A stretch of DNA of 64,000 bases from Pogonophryne albipinna (taxonomy: Eukaryota; Chordata; Actinopteri; Perciformes; Artedidraconidae). The notes under the pieces were generated by a model. It was not told the DNA's origin, did not search any database, and saw only the letters and a list, made by a program, of their open reading frames with translations. The translations under genes were made by a program, and so were the position numbers. Where the stretch lies: contig CM053243.1 of NCBI GenBank assembly GCA_028583405.1, positions 24,144,867 to 24,208,866 on the forward strand, given 5' to 3'. Of the stretch, positions 23,660-35,578 are shown piece by piece (within the stretch, counting starts at the first letter, position 1; each line of letters starts with the position of its first letter).

Positions 23660-24734
23660 AATGCCATTTGCGCATTGATTTTGGTCACTGGATTGGTTCC
23701 TCCTGTCAAAAATGGCCTTACACAAATCTGTAATGTACTTTGTAAAGTCAGGCCAATACTGTTTCATGAAACTTGGTGATGGAGTTATACATCTTTGACT
23801 TTATTTATTGAGAAAAGCTTCCCACACACATCTGTTCAGCCTTGCCTTCTCATCCTCTGAAGGAGACAAACCTTTTTGGGTTCAAGCTTTTGAAAAGGGA
23901 TGCACCTGTGTTAGTACGTTTTGTAATGGAGTGACAACGGAGTGACAACAACATACAATCTACTGAGAGATGAGATGTTTTTCTAGAATCACAACCCATC
24001 CTGCCAACTCTGCTGTTCAAGATATTGACACTAAGTTCTATTATATTCTTGGAATAAGGACATCTATATTGGGTAATGAGTTGTGTTGTCTCATGTGGTA
24101 AGCTTAATAAGTTCTTAATGAATGAAAGTCTTAAAAGCTAAACCTGAGACCACATTATTTGTTGAATTGGATTTTCTTTGCAATGATGTACAAGTATGTG
24201 AACAGCTAGATATCAAAGATGTAGCACAATCAATGTCACTTATATCCCCCTAATGGTCAGAAGTTTCCCGGGTCCTTCTATCACACACACTGATCCTTTC
24301 TCTCACCCTCATTTCTTGGTACCATCCTTCAACACCTGAGCTCATTTGTCATCCCCTTTTTCTTTGAAAGTCAGTCCATGTCATGATGACATTTTATCCC
24401 CATATCTTGAATGCATAATTAGAGTTCCCATATTCCCCCCTATTATATGTCACTGACATTTTATCTATAAAAACAATTCTAACAGATACCAGCCAGATAA
24501 TATATGATTAATATGGTTACACACACCTGCTTCATTCAGGTGCCCGAGAACACTGTGGCTGACAGGACAGAAATTAGTGAAGGGCACTTTTGAGTGCTTG
24601 CTCATAATAACTGCCAGTCCGACCACCTTACCATCATCACCCTCAAGTTGCAGAATAGGAACTAGTCTATCTCCTGCACTGAGAAGAATATAACAAGAAC
24701 TTCTGTCCTCATAATGGTTTTGTTTGAACGTCTT
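23660..24734 (-). pseudogene. Decayed coding region of unknown origin
   Basis: I do not recognise the protein. Two minus-strand stretches read as protein. The first (24734 down to 24527, about 69 codons without a stop) includes CYILLSAGDRLVPILQLEG and SHSVLGHLNEAG and ends at a donor-like CAG|GTGTGT. The second (23982 down to 23660) follows a TCTAG acceptor-like site. It includes GLSPSEDEKARLNRCVWEAF and SFMKQYWPDFTKYITDLCK and ends at ATT|GTGAGT. The second has in-frame TGA and TAA where TGG and CAA would fit, and an 11-bp tandem duplication (about 23930-23950) that shifts frame. It could be a host pseudogene or an old domesticated or transposon-derived gene. Confidence 0.4.
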
Positions 24735-27700
24735 TCAACCTCCTTTTCTTTTAGGACAAAAACCCTAAAACTTGAATAATTGCTCTAATAATTTGGGTTA
24801 TTATATTCTATCATATTATAATAATTTATATTAATGTTTCTATATTATATCATATAATTACTCAAAATATGTACCACTTTTTGCAGAACATAAATTACTT
24901 TAGTGTAATGACTGGAAAACAGCAAATTTCATTTCCAAAATCTATGTGTATGAATATAGATGTATGTGTGTGAATAAGTATGCTATTCACATTTTTTGCC
25001 AAAAGTTATAAAGACAATCATATGTACGGCATGAATCTAAAGCCAGCAGCAGATTAGCTTAATTTAGTATTAAAACAAAAAGCATGGTCAAATAGAATAG
25101 ACTAGAATTGCTCTATCCAAAAGTGACAAAATCCACCTACCAGCACCTCAAAAGCTCACAAATAACATGCTATATATGCTATATATAGTCTTCTCATTAC
25201 TTTGAGGTTTCCAGGCAACACCACAGGAATTCACCATACCAAGAAATCGTTACAACATAAAACTAACAGGAAAAGCACAACCTTTTTTTACAGTTATGGT
25301 TGTGTGATAAAACACACAAGATACATTGTGTTAGTTAGTGAGCCTAGAGGACAGGGCCCGACCCCTCTCATTCATTTCCTGCCTTAATGCTAAGCTAAGC
25401 TAAGCTAATTGTGTCCTGGTTTCAGCTCCATACTCAGAAAGCAGATTGTCATCAAAAGAGAAAGATAGGGAAAAAAACATATTTCCTTAAATGTTTAACT
25501 ACTCTCGGAAATATTAACATGTAAAACAAGCTGGTAGTTCTGAATTGACACTTTTTTTCAATTAGAAACTAAATTTACCGCTGCAATTCCAAATAATTTA
25601 ATGTATTTTGTAAACAGAATCTTTAAAAAACTATTATAAATCTCAGTTTTTTTCAAGTGTTGCAGTAAGCAATGATAGCGTAACAGTGAGCCAGAATTTA
25701 TAATATCAATACACTGAATGTTATTCAATACCTCGTTATTTTTTCGTATTAAGCAACGATCCCTTGACTTTATCAAATGTTTGAATAAGAAACACAAAGA
25801 TTTCTCATGAATCTATACTGTAGTTATTTTAAGGCACCACATTATTTTTAGTGTACGATTAACAATTGAGTTAGTATATCTTTTAGCTGAGAATGAAATA
25901 CAAAAATAAGCATTTCACAGCTGAGGGATGTCTTCTCACATGTTTGGTTTCTTCGGTTCAATAGCGGGAACAGGAATAGCTTGAGTGTTATGAATGAAAA
26001 TACCACACTGTCTAAACTGTGGTGTCTCATACCCAAACAATGTCACGAGATGCCTCTGGCAGTGAAAATACAGTCAACTATTAAATGAGTCCATGATTAA
26101 CAATACATTTACCGTAATGTTTGAAAAAAGAGACCTCAGGCCACGGACTTAACACAGGCATGGAAAGCTCTCCTGTCATAATAGTATTTGATGGGATATG
26201 GAAGGAATGTTACAAGTCTGGATCATCAATCAGGCTGATAGGAGGAATGTCTCTAACACGGTTATGCATCCTGGAAACATTTTCATTTTCATGTGATCTT
26301 AACCAAGTAGAGCTGCCTTGATAACACGAGTCCAATCCAGACTTCTGATTAAGGAAAAAGCATCCTCTGACTGGAATGTGATCTATGAATGGAACAAATC
26401 CGCTCAGTAGTCATCCTGATGTTAAACATTTCAATAGGACAATTAACGAGGTGTCTCAAGAGGTAACAGTCCTTTTTTCATTCCAACAATTCTTAAGATG
26501 TACGACTACTCGAGGCAAAACAATCCTGCTTCCAAATTCAATGTTTTTCACAATGGCATCCCTCAGTTCTTGTCTTACTTTGTGCTTGTGTTTTCTCTCT
26601 GTGTCCTGCCTACCTCCTCCCCTCAGTGTTTTCTCACCTCCAGCTCCCAAAACTGCAGCCTGGCTGACTCATCACTGGCCTTGCCATTAGGCTCCTGCCA
26701 ACACTGACTGATTAAATCATAAAGGAAGAGAAAAATGAGAGTTATTGAACATACTGGGCCCTATGCATGTGCCAGCGATAAATTAAGACAACTCAGTAAA
26801 CAAGGTGATAAACCTGCACAGGCAGCAGTCAACAGTATATTTAAAGTGGTTTGAAAAGTTAAATTCTCTCATGTCTGGTTAGTATATAACATGAACTATA
26901 GATGTATACAGAGTGACAGCAGAGTACAAATTATGAGAATGTGGACACGAGTTTCCACAGTGTTATTTGAAGGGTGACCATGGTGATGGTTAGTCCTAAA
27001 CTTAATGCTGCAAAAATCTATTTGTGGCCACTAGAGGGCAGAAGAACTCCAAAACCAACTGATAGAAACATAGGTCTTAATTATTCGTGGTCCCATTGGT
27101 GTCGGTTCGTGGCACTATGTCCTCAAAATGAAACGACTGATTTGACGCCGCTATCTCCTTTTCCCCTTGGCCAATTGGAGCTGAATAAAGACTTCTATTA
27201 AAATGTTAGCAAATTAGCCGTTAACGTTACCGCTGTTTAAATGGGAAAGCTTTAGAAAACCACTGTACACTACCTGCCTAGCACCAAACAGCAGACAGAC
27301 ACATTTAGAAAATACTAGTTAACATTGTAAAACTATTAGCAGCTAAAAAGCCAGATATTTCTATATTTCGGCAAATGGTGGTGACCAAAAACCGAGCTGA
27401 AAGAGGGTAAATATTTTACTTGCAATCATCCAGTGGACTAACTCCATTTAATGGTAATGTTGCTTCGTAGCTGCTGAATGTATATATGAGCTACTTTTTG
27501 CAAACAAATGTGTGTTGTATTCACGATTGTCTCTGCTGCCACCCAGTGGCCGAAAAAAAATCAGTTAGTTAATCAGTTAGTTTAAGGTTTAATAAGGTTT
27601 AAAGCAAAATCATGGTTTGGCTAAAATGAATACTTTGCTTGAGGAACCTACATTATCATCAGGATCAGAGTACATGTTAATGCCAATTTGGATTTCATAT

Positions 27701-27736
27701 ACAACAACATTGTTTTTGATGAATTGGTGGATAACA
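24735..27736. other. AT-rich non-coding DNA with a dispersed repeat near 25.0-25.5 kb
   Basis: No gene recognised. Positions about 25030-25530 hold a repeat containing TGACAAAATCCACCTACC and GCTAAGCTAAGCTAAT, related to 45660-45850. A CTCF-like motif lies at 27028-27041 and a weaker one near 27535-27548. The 101-residue open frame at 26385 is not convincing. Confidence 0.45.
27028..27041 (+). promoter_or_regulatory. CTCF-like core motif
   Basis: CCACTAGAGGGCAG matches the vertebrate CTCF core CCASYAGRKGGCRS at every position. Occupancy cannot be inferred from sequence alone. Confidence 0.5.
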
Positions 27737-28525
27737 TTAAAGGTGGGGTAGGTAATTTTGGAGAAATCAGGGTTGCGGTCGGATAATCCAAAAATCAGCT
27801 CCTAACGTCCAACCCTATCGTCTATTACTTGACCTCTGAGTGAAACGTCATGGGGTTAAGGGATAGTGGATAGGAGAATTCAAAAGGACTTAGGAGAAGA
27901 GACTGCGGTACTTTAGAGGATCCGGCTGAACTTTCACTATCCGACGTGTTTATGATGCGCCAGCGGACGTCATAAATGTGCGTCTGCTGCTGTGGGGAAA
28001 CTATGGAAACTACAGTTTTCTATACAGCGGACAACAACATGGATGTTTAATGAGAACGACGGACTTATATGCTTTATGAACGTGGACAACAGAGAAACAT
28101 ATTCTTCATGACCAAAGTTGGAATTGAAATAAAAAAGGAAAGTGAAACTTATGCTCGTCACCCTCTCCCTCCGGTCTACATTAATACAAATGATCCCAAT
28201 ACGTATGAACTATGAACAGATCTTAAAATAAATACAAATGTATTTATTATAAACGTTAGTCCACTGTGTATATCACCATTCAAACATCTTTTAAAAGTTG
28301 AACAAACCCCACACAGCTCAGTAAACACTGTGAAATGTTGACTTTATTTGATCATTTCAGTAAAAACTAACGTTCATATTTCTCTTTTTGATTATAATAC
28401 TGATGAACGTTCAAAACAAAGCACTTTGGCAACTTACCACATACGTTTTAAAATGCTTAATAAGCACCGTAACTTTCATGATATAATTTCTCGGCCATAA
28501 TCGGTTGTTTCCGTGAACGGCCGAC

Positions 28526-29530
28526 CAGGGCCGGCCCTGACCAATTTGCTGCCCTAGGCAAGATTTTAGCTGGCCCCCCCCCCCCCCCCCCCCCAAATGC
28601 AGACACTCACTATGACTTGTGCATGCACGGTTGTGGCATGACCACCAAAACAGAAAGATATGGACACAAGATGTGTGCAACTGTATTTAGTATCCTATCC
28701 ATGTGAACATGATTTAAGTGGGGGGTGGACCTAACATCCTCTAGGGGGGTCCGGGGGCATGCACCCCCGGGAAGATAATTTTTTTTAATATTGAAGTTAA
28801 AATCATCAATCTGGGGCACTTTGAGAGCAACATTAGGAGATCTACGGATACATCTCTCAACATCCATATGAAACAGAACTGTAAGCAGATTTATTTTTCT
28901 TTATGGATATTTTACAAATCACTCCCCTTTTTTTTTTTGTACTGTCATATAGTATTTTATACCTGTTTTTCATCTATTCTCTTATTTTTTTATAACTATA
29001 ATGATCATATAAAGGTGTGCCTTTACCTCACTGAGCTGAGGTTATCAGAGCCTCTCAGTCTTTCAGGAGAGAGCTCTCTAAAGCTCTCCCCCCTGCGGCC
29101 GCTTACACAGTAAATTCCAATGTTAATAAAAGCACACAGAAGCTGTATACCTTTTTTGGGAGTTTGATTTATTTTAAATTAACACAAATACAAAATTAAA
29201 ACCTATAATTGCACACTAAAACCATTATTTCAAAAAAAGAACAATTTCACATAAACCTCTGGTATTTACTGGGGCTGGGGCAGTTCAACTTGATTTTGGA
29301 GGGGGGGGTGCGCCATAGTTTATGGGCGCTGTACACAATTATGGTGTAGTTCTGTTAGTATAAGATAATAAGATGTACTTTGTTGATCTAAAATCGGGAA
29401 ATTGTGTTATGAAATTAAAAAAAAAAATATTTTTTAATTTCTAACTTTTATTTTTATTTTTTTGGCACCCCCTATGGGTTGATGCGCCCTTAGCATTCGC
29501 CTATACTGCCTATGCCGAGGGCCGGCCCTG
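28526..29530. mobile_element. hAT-type non-autonomous element
   Basis: Terminal inverted repeats CAGGGCCGGCCCT at both ends. Flanking octamers CGGCCGAC and CGGGCCAA agree at 5 of 8 positions, consistent with an old 8-bp duplication. About 1005 bp, no transposase. It includes a 21-C run at 28574-28594. Confidence 0.65.
28574..28594. repeat. Homopolymer C run of 21 bases
   Basis: Lies just inside the left end of the hAT-type element. Its length is likely unstable and may be an assembly estimate; four-stranded structures are possible on the opposite G strand. Confidence 0.95.
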
Positions 29531-29682
29531 CGGGCCAACTGTTGTTTGACTGCAAATGCTGCGGCTGCAAGGCATTCTGGGGCAGCATTTTCTCCTCTCC
29601 TTTCGTAAAGGGAGGTCCAGTGGTTCCTAAGCTAAAGGAGGTTATAAAGGAAGTTTGAAACCTCCTTTCCTATCATCTAGAG

Positions 29683-30040
29683 CAGTGCTTCTCAAAGTGT
29701 GGTCCGCGGACCACTGGTGGTCCGTGAGCGCCCCCTAGTGGTCCGTGAGTATATTGGTAACATTTCACATTTGAAATAAATAAATACATTTAAGTTTTCC
29801 GCACTCTCGCGGGAATATCTCCGCAATGGAACGAGCTTAAGTTTCACTTTCTATTGCATGATAAAGCCCAGGGCAACACCTTTGTCACACATGTTGCCAC
29901 ATGTTTGTACCATTTCCAGGCGATTTATAATCTGTTCTAGAAAAACGATGTGTTTTGGGATATTTGTGGAGTAAGGTGGTTCGCGAGTGTTTTTTTATTG
30001 GTTAAGTGGTCCTTGGTATGAAAAAGTTTGAGAAACACTG
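29683..30040. mobile_element. 358-bp hAT MITE with perfect 8-bp duplication
   Basis: Ends CAGTGCTTCTCAAAGT and, reversed, CAGTGTTTCTCAAACTT. ATCTAGAG duplicated at 29675-29682 and 30041-30048. No coding sequence. It contains GCGCCCCCTAGTGG at 29728-29741, the reverse of a consensus CTCF core. Confidence 0.92.
29728..29741 (-). promoter_or_regulatory. CTCF-like core motif inside the hAT MITE
   Basis: Minus strand reads CCACTAGGGGGCGC, a full match to the CTCF core consensus. Orientation is opposite to the motif at 27028, so the two face each other. Confidence 0.55.
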
Positions 30041-31050
30041 ATCTAGAGCAGTGTTTCCCAACCTGGGGCGCGAGGCCTCAGATGATTTGAGGCCAAATAT
30101 GATATTTAGACTTTTTTCTTTTCTTTTTTTTTTAACATATAATTGTATATTGCATGGCAATACATGATTGCTAAAAGCCTTGTCTCTACATTACAATAAA
30201 ATATAAAAATAATTGATTAATTAATTTTAAGGAAAATTCAAGTTAGTAGCTAATAAAGGCATAAAAATACAGAAATGTATAATTTTTTCTTTAATAGAAA
30301 TGTTTCTTCTGCCCGTAAAGTGTCATAACCAGGCTTTTCTGGATAAGCGCATTTTTAAAACATAGTCATTGTCCATGCCGGTTTCAGTTGGATTATTTGT
30401 CACAGTTGCTCCGATCAGATCGGTCTCCTCCATTTTGTAGATTATTTACGACTTTTTAATCCACATAAACACATCGGCAAAATCCGGTTTACTTTGAGCA
30501 TGTGTTTTAAACAGTTTAATCCCTTTGTGAATTGTTTCCACTTGCACCGTCCTTTAATTTCTTCATACAGCGGGAATCCAAATTAATTAATCCTGAGTCC
30601 AATAACCATCAAAGTCACTCCAATAGTGCTCCTTAATTACGCTTTCATCCTCCTTTAACAAAATACTTCACATTCATCCAGTTTGTGACAGTAGTTGTAG
30701 CATTTTTGAGACTTTTAAACTTTAATTACCGCTGTTACGTGTGTTTCTACACGGACCACTATTGCGGTAAGCATGTTGTAACTTCCGGTTGTTGTTGTTG
30801 TTGTCATCTCCGGGTATCCCGTGTGCCTGTTCTGTTGCTGATAGCTTATTATCTTAACTTAATCGATCGTTTTAAAACTCTTGATCACGGCAACTGCCTG
30901 ACGTTGTAATCACACGTTACTACAGCTTAAGCACTCACAACTCTCTTCTCTTAGCGACAGTAACTCCACAGTTGCCTACACTCTTTTCGGGTTTGCTAAC
31001 GGTAGCTACTTTAGCTTGATAGCTAGCCATGGCTCTTTCCCCACCCTCGG

Positions 31051-31887
31051 GTGCTTATTTCCTGCTCTAACTGTCTCATGTTTGGTTACTTCCCTACCTC
31101 CTTTACTGGTACCGATACATGTGTTAAATGTAGTATAGTTGTTAGATTGGAGTCGGGAATCATAGCCATAGAAGCCCGGCTCCGCATCTTAGAAAGTAAC
31201 TCAGCTACAGTAAAGCCCATGTTAGCCGGTGCGGACCGGCAAAAGATAGCTCCTATTAGCCGTCCCCCGGCAACTCCCGAGCAGCAGGGAGACTGGGTGA
31301 CTGTTCAGAAGGGGCATAACGCGAAACCCGCAGGTCCCCACCAACCCGTTCACGTATCTAACAGATATTCCCCACTCAGCGAGACACCCGCTGAGAAGCC
31401 AACTCTGGTTATTGGTAGCTCTATTATGAGATACGTGAATTTAGAGACCAAAGCCTCCACAGTCACATGCATTCCGGGGGCCAGAGCGGGCGACGTTGAG
31501 GCGCATCTTAAACTGCTGGCTAAAAATAAACGTAAATACAGTAGGATTGTTATTCACGTCGGTGGTAATGATGTTCGTTTACGCCAATCAGAATGCACCA
31601 AACTTAATGTGGAGTCGGTGTGTAGTTATGCTAAAACAATGTCGGACACCGTAATATTCTCTGGTCCCCTCCCCAATCTGATCAATGATGACATGTATAG
31701 CCGCATGTCATCATTTCAGCGCTGGTTGTCTTGGTGGTGCCCAGCAAACAATGTGGGCTTCGTAAATAATTGGACAGCCTTCTGGGGAAAACCTGGTCTG
31801 ATTAAGAGAGACGGCATTCATCCTACTTTGGAAGGTGCAGATCTCATTTCGGCAAACATTTCAGGGCTTTGTGGACTTAATCCATGA
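31051..31887 (+). CDS. L2 ORF1 protein with SGNH esterase-like domain
   Basis: 278 residues. Near the N-terminus two CxxC pairs (Cys5/Cys8 and Cys24/Cys27) could bind zinc, followed by a short helical Leu/Ile-rich segment (residues 33-49). From residue 119 it looks like an SGNH hydrolase: block I VIGSSIMRY with Gly-Ser-Ser at 122-124, block III HVGGNDV with Gly-Asn-Asp at 172-174, and block V DGIHPT with Asp254 and His257. Esterase domains are established in ORF1 of CR1/L2-type LINEs; their role in retrotransposition is not settled. The reading frame is intact, but a true start codon is unclear and the N-terminus may lie a little elsewhere. Confidence 0.85.
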   Translation: MLISCSNCLMFGYFPTSFTGTDTCVKCSIVVRLESGIIAIEARLRILESNSATVKPMLAGADRQKIAPISRPPATPEQQGDWVTVQKGHNAKPAGPHQPVHVSNRYSPLSETPAEKPTLVIGSSIMRYVNLETKASTVTCIPGARAGDVEAHLKLLAKNKRKYSRIVIHVGGNDVRLRQSECTKLNVESVCSYAKTMSDTVIFSGPLPNLINDDMYSRMSSFQRWLSWWCPANNVGFVNNWTAFWGKPGLIKRDGIHPTLEGADLISANISGLCGLNP

Positions 31888-32001
31888 CAAACTGGAGTTG
31901 AGACCAGGAGGCGGAGTCGCAGTCTTACACGCTTCTCTGCGCTCTCTCCTAGGCAGTCATCCATAGGAATCCCGAACCCAATAAAATACCCAATATTAGC
32001 G

Positions 32002-34976
32002 GTGTGTGTGTCTGCCCAAGGACAATTAAAGGTAAAACCTAATAGAGGTGTCATACATAATAACCTAATAAAAGTAAATGTAACAACTACTACAGTGCAA
32101 CAAAACAGGAATATTAAATGTGGTCTCTTAAACATAAGATCTCTAGCATCTAAAGCAATATTGGTAAATGATTTAATATCAGATTATAATATTGATATAT
32201 GCTGTCTCACTGAAACTTGGTTGAGACATGAAGAATATGTCAGCATAAATGAGGCCACTCCACCCAGCCATATCAATACTCATATTGCCCGAGGCGTGGG
32301 CCGAGGAGGTGGAGTTGCAGCAATCTTTGACTCAAGTTTACTTATCAATACTAAACCAAAATTAAATTATACCTCCTTTGAAAGTCTCGTTTTTAGTCTT
32401 ACGCATCCGACCTGGAAAACTTTGCAGCCAATCTTATTTGTTACAGTGTACCGTGCACCAGGTCCTTATTCAGAATTCTTATCAGAATTCTCTGAGTTTT
32501 TATCAACTTTGGTTCTTAAAACAGATAAAGTAATTATCGTAGGTGACTTTAATATTCATGTTGACGATGATAAAAATAGCCTTACTGTTGCATTTAACTC
32601 TATATTAGATTCTGTTGGTTTCTGTCAGAGTGTAAATAAACCAACCCACTGCTATAATCACACTCTCGACCTTGTTCTGACTTATGGTATTGAAATTGAG
32701 CAACTATTAGTCGAACCGCATAATCCTGCTTTATCCTGACCATTTCTTAGTAACTTTTGAAGTACTGTTACTAGACTACAAAGCATTAGTCAAAAGCTCC
32801 TGCAGCAGAAACCTATCTGTTAGTGCTATAGCCAAATTTAAGGAAGAGATTCCACCAATACTTAACTCGATAGCATGTCTGCATGTAGGGGAGGAAACTT
32901 ATACAAAATGTACACCACCCCAAATTGATCATGTTGTTGATAGTGCTACAGATGCGCTGCGAATAAAATTAGACTCTGTTGCTCCTTTGAAAAAGAAGAA
33001 AATAAAACAACATAGATTAGCTCCATGGCATAATGCCGAAACCCGCAAAATAAAGCAAAAGTCGAGACAACTTGAAAGGATATGGCGTTCCACTAAACTT
33101 GAAGAATCTCATTTAATTTGGCATATTACTCTCAATGAATATAAGAAAGCACTGCGTAAAGCGAGAGCAGCCGACTACTCTTCATTAATAGATGAGAATA
33201 AGAATAATGCAAGATTTCTTTTCAGCACTGTAGCCAGGCTGACAGAGAGCCACAGCTCGATTGAGCCTTCTATTCCCATAGCACTCAGTAGTAATGATTT
33301 TATGTGCTTTTTTAATGATAAAATTGTTACTATTAGAAACAAAATTAATGACCTCTTGCCTTTGACCAGTATAGTGTTATCAACAGCTCCCGGAAACGTA
33401 AGTTCTAATATTACACTAGATAGTAAACTAGAATGCTTTTCAGCCATAAACCTTGAACAATTAAATTCAATGATTCTCTCTTCTAAACCATCAACGTGTA
33501 TGTTAGACCCAATTCCAACTAAGCTGTTGAAGGAAGTATTTCCATTAATTAGCACTTCTTTATTAAATATTATGAATATGTCTTTATTATCAGGCTATGT
33601 TCCACAATCATTCAAAGTAGCAGTGATAAAACCGCTTCTTAAAAAGCACAACCTCAATCCAGAGGTTTTAGCCAACTATAGACCTATTTCTAATCTTCCG
33701 TTCCTCTCAAAAATTCTTGAGAAAGCAGTCGCAAAACAGTTGTGTGATAACTTAAAAAACAATGATTTATTTGAATATTTTCAGTCTGGCTTTAGAACAC
33801 ATCATAGCACAGAGACAGCTCTGGTTAAAGTCACAAATGACATTCTAATAGCCTCCGACAAGGGACTTGTCTCTATTCTTGTTTTGCTCGATCTCAGTGC
33901 TGCATTTGATACTATCGATCATGATATCTTATTGCAAAGACTAGAGCACTTAGTTGGCATACAGGGAACTGCTTTAGGCTGGTTTAGGTCCTATCTATCT
34001 GAACGCTCTCAGTTTGTACGTGTCAATGATGAATCTTCCATGCAAACCAAAGTTAGCCATGGAGTGCCACAGGGCTCAGTGCTCGGACCTATTTTGTTCA
34101 CATTATATATGCTTCCGTTAGGCAATATTATAAGGAATCATTCTGTAAATGTTCATTGTTATGCGGATGATACTCAACTATATTTATCAATCAAGCCTGA
34201 TGAAATTAATCATCTAAATAAAATTCAAGACTGCCTCAAGGACTTAAAAACGTGGATGACCTTAAACTTTTTGATGTTAAACACGACCAAAACTGAAGTT
34301 ATTGTACTTGGCCCGAAGAATCTACGAAACAAATTATCTAAAGATATATTAACTATGGATGGCATTAATTTGGCCTCCAGTGAGACTGTAAGGAATCTTG
34401 GTGTTATATTTGATCAGGATTTATCCTTTAACGCCCACATAAAATCAATTTCAAGGACCGCCTACTTCCATCTACGTAACTCAAAACGATGCAGAGAAAC
34501 TAGTCCTTGCATTTGTTACTTCAAGGCTGGATTATTGTAACTCTTTATTATCAGGGTGTACCAAGAAGTCAGTCAAGTCGCTTCAGCTGATTCAAAATGC
34601 TGCAGCTCGTGTACTAACCAGAGTTAGGAAAAGGGACCACATTACTCCTGTTCTGGCTGCCTTACACTGGCTCCCTATAGAACATAGGATAGAATTTAAA
34701 ATTCTTCTTCTCGCCTACAAAGCCCTTAATGGGCAGGCGCCATCTTACCTTAAAGAACTCATTATACCCTACTGTCCTACTAGGGCATTGCGTTCCAAGA
34801 ATGCAGGGTTGTTGGTTGTTCCTAGAGTCTCTAAAAGTACAATGGGAGCCAGAGCCTTTTCTTATCAAGCTCCACATTTGTGGAATCAGCTTCCAGTTTG
34901 TGTTCGGGCGGCAGACACCCTATCCGTTTTTAAGAGTGCGCTTAAGACCTTCCTTTTTGATAAAGCTTATAGTTAG
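32002..34976 (+). pseudogene. L2 ORF2: AP-endonuclease and reverse transcriptase, frameshifted
   Basis: Nicks target DNA and copies the element RNA. The first frame (32002-32739) is an apurinic-type endonuclease: LNIRSLASK, LTETWL (Glu71), VGDFNIH (181-184) and TLDLVLT. A single extra base near 32738 breaks the frame just before the SDH motif. Linker and RT continue at about 32750-34540: [30 protein letters not shown] (Asp302 counted from 32987), VPQGSVLGP and [10 protein letters not shown] (YADD 392-395). A further frame change near 34480 looks like a small deletion. The C-terminal region then continues to a stop at 34976. Catalytic residues are present, so only the indels disable it. Confidence 0.92.
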
Positions 34977-35578
34977 GGCTGATTAGATTCAGCCCCTAGT
35001 TTTGCTGATATAGGCTTAGTTTGTCGGGGGACATCTTACTTCTTCCTTCTCTCTGTCTATACCTGTGTACTCTCATGTTCCGATTAACCCAGCTTCCCCA
35101 AATTTCTTTCTTTTTGGTGTCTATATACGCTGGGATCCGGAGTCATGGATGATCCTGCGGTCCTGTGTCCTGCATCGCGAGCCCTGGATCTTGAGTCGTG
35201 GCTGTGGTCCTGGATGGATATCCTCGTGGATTCATCTTCCTATTATACACACATGCATTTCCAAACATTTGGACTACCTATGTTGCAAATGTATTATCTT
35301 TTCAATTTACACACGGCATCTATTGCACGTCTGTCCGTCCTGGGAGAGTGATCCCTCCTCTGTTGCTCTCCCTGAGGTTTCTCCCATTTTTCCCTTTAAA
35401 ACTGTGGGTTTTCTTCGGAAGTTTTTCCTTGTACGATGTGAGGGTCTAAGGACAGAGGGTGTCGTATTGTCATACTGATATTTTGTATAAACTGTGAAGT
35501 CCACTGAGACAAATGTAACATTTGTGATATTGGGCTATATAAATAAACATTGATTGATTGATTGATTGATTGATTGAT
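34977..35578 (+). other. L2 3' UTR and (TTGA)n tail
   Basis: Non-coding 3' region ending TATAAATAAACATTGATTGA, then repeats of TTGA. The tail and preceding sequence are the probable recognition region for the element's own RT. Confidence 0.75.

Larger units (their letters stand above)
30700..35578 (+). mobile_element. L2-clade non-LTR retrotransposon, near full length
   Basis: About 4.9 kb with 5' UTR, ORF1 (esterase type), ORF2 (endonuclease plus reverse transcriptase), 3' UTR and a (TTGA)n tail at about 35550-35578. The 5' boundary is uncertain (30.7-30.95 kb) because the host hAT sequence changes into the LINE without an evident target duplication. A nearly complete 5' end is uncommon for LINE copies. 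ORF2 has at least two frame disruptions, so the copy is defective in cis. Confidence 0.88.

Noticed and set aside
31051..34976. ORF1/ORF2 pair as host esterase and polymerase genes
   Set aside because: Order, endonuclease-RT fusion and the (TTGA)n tail identify a LINE.
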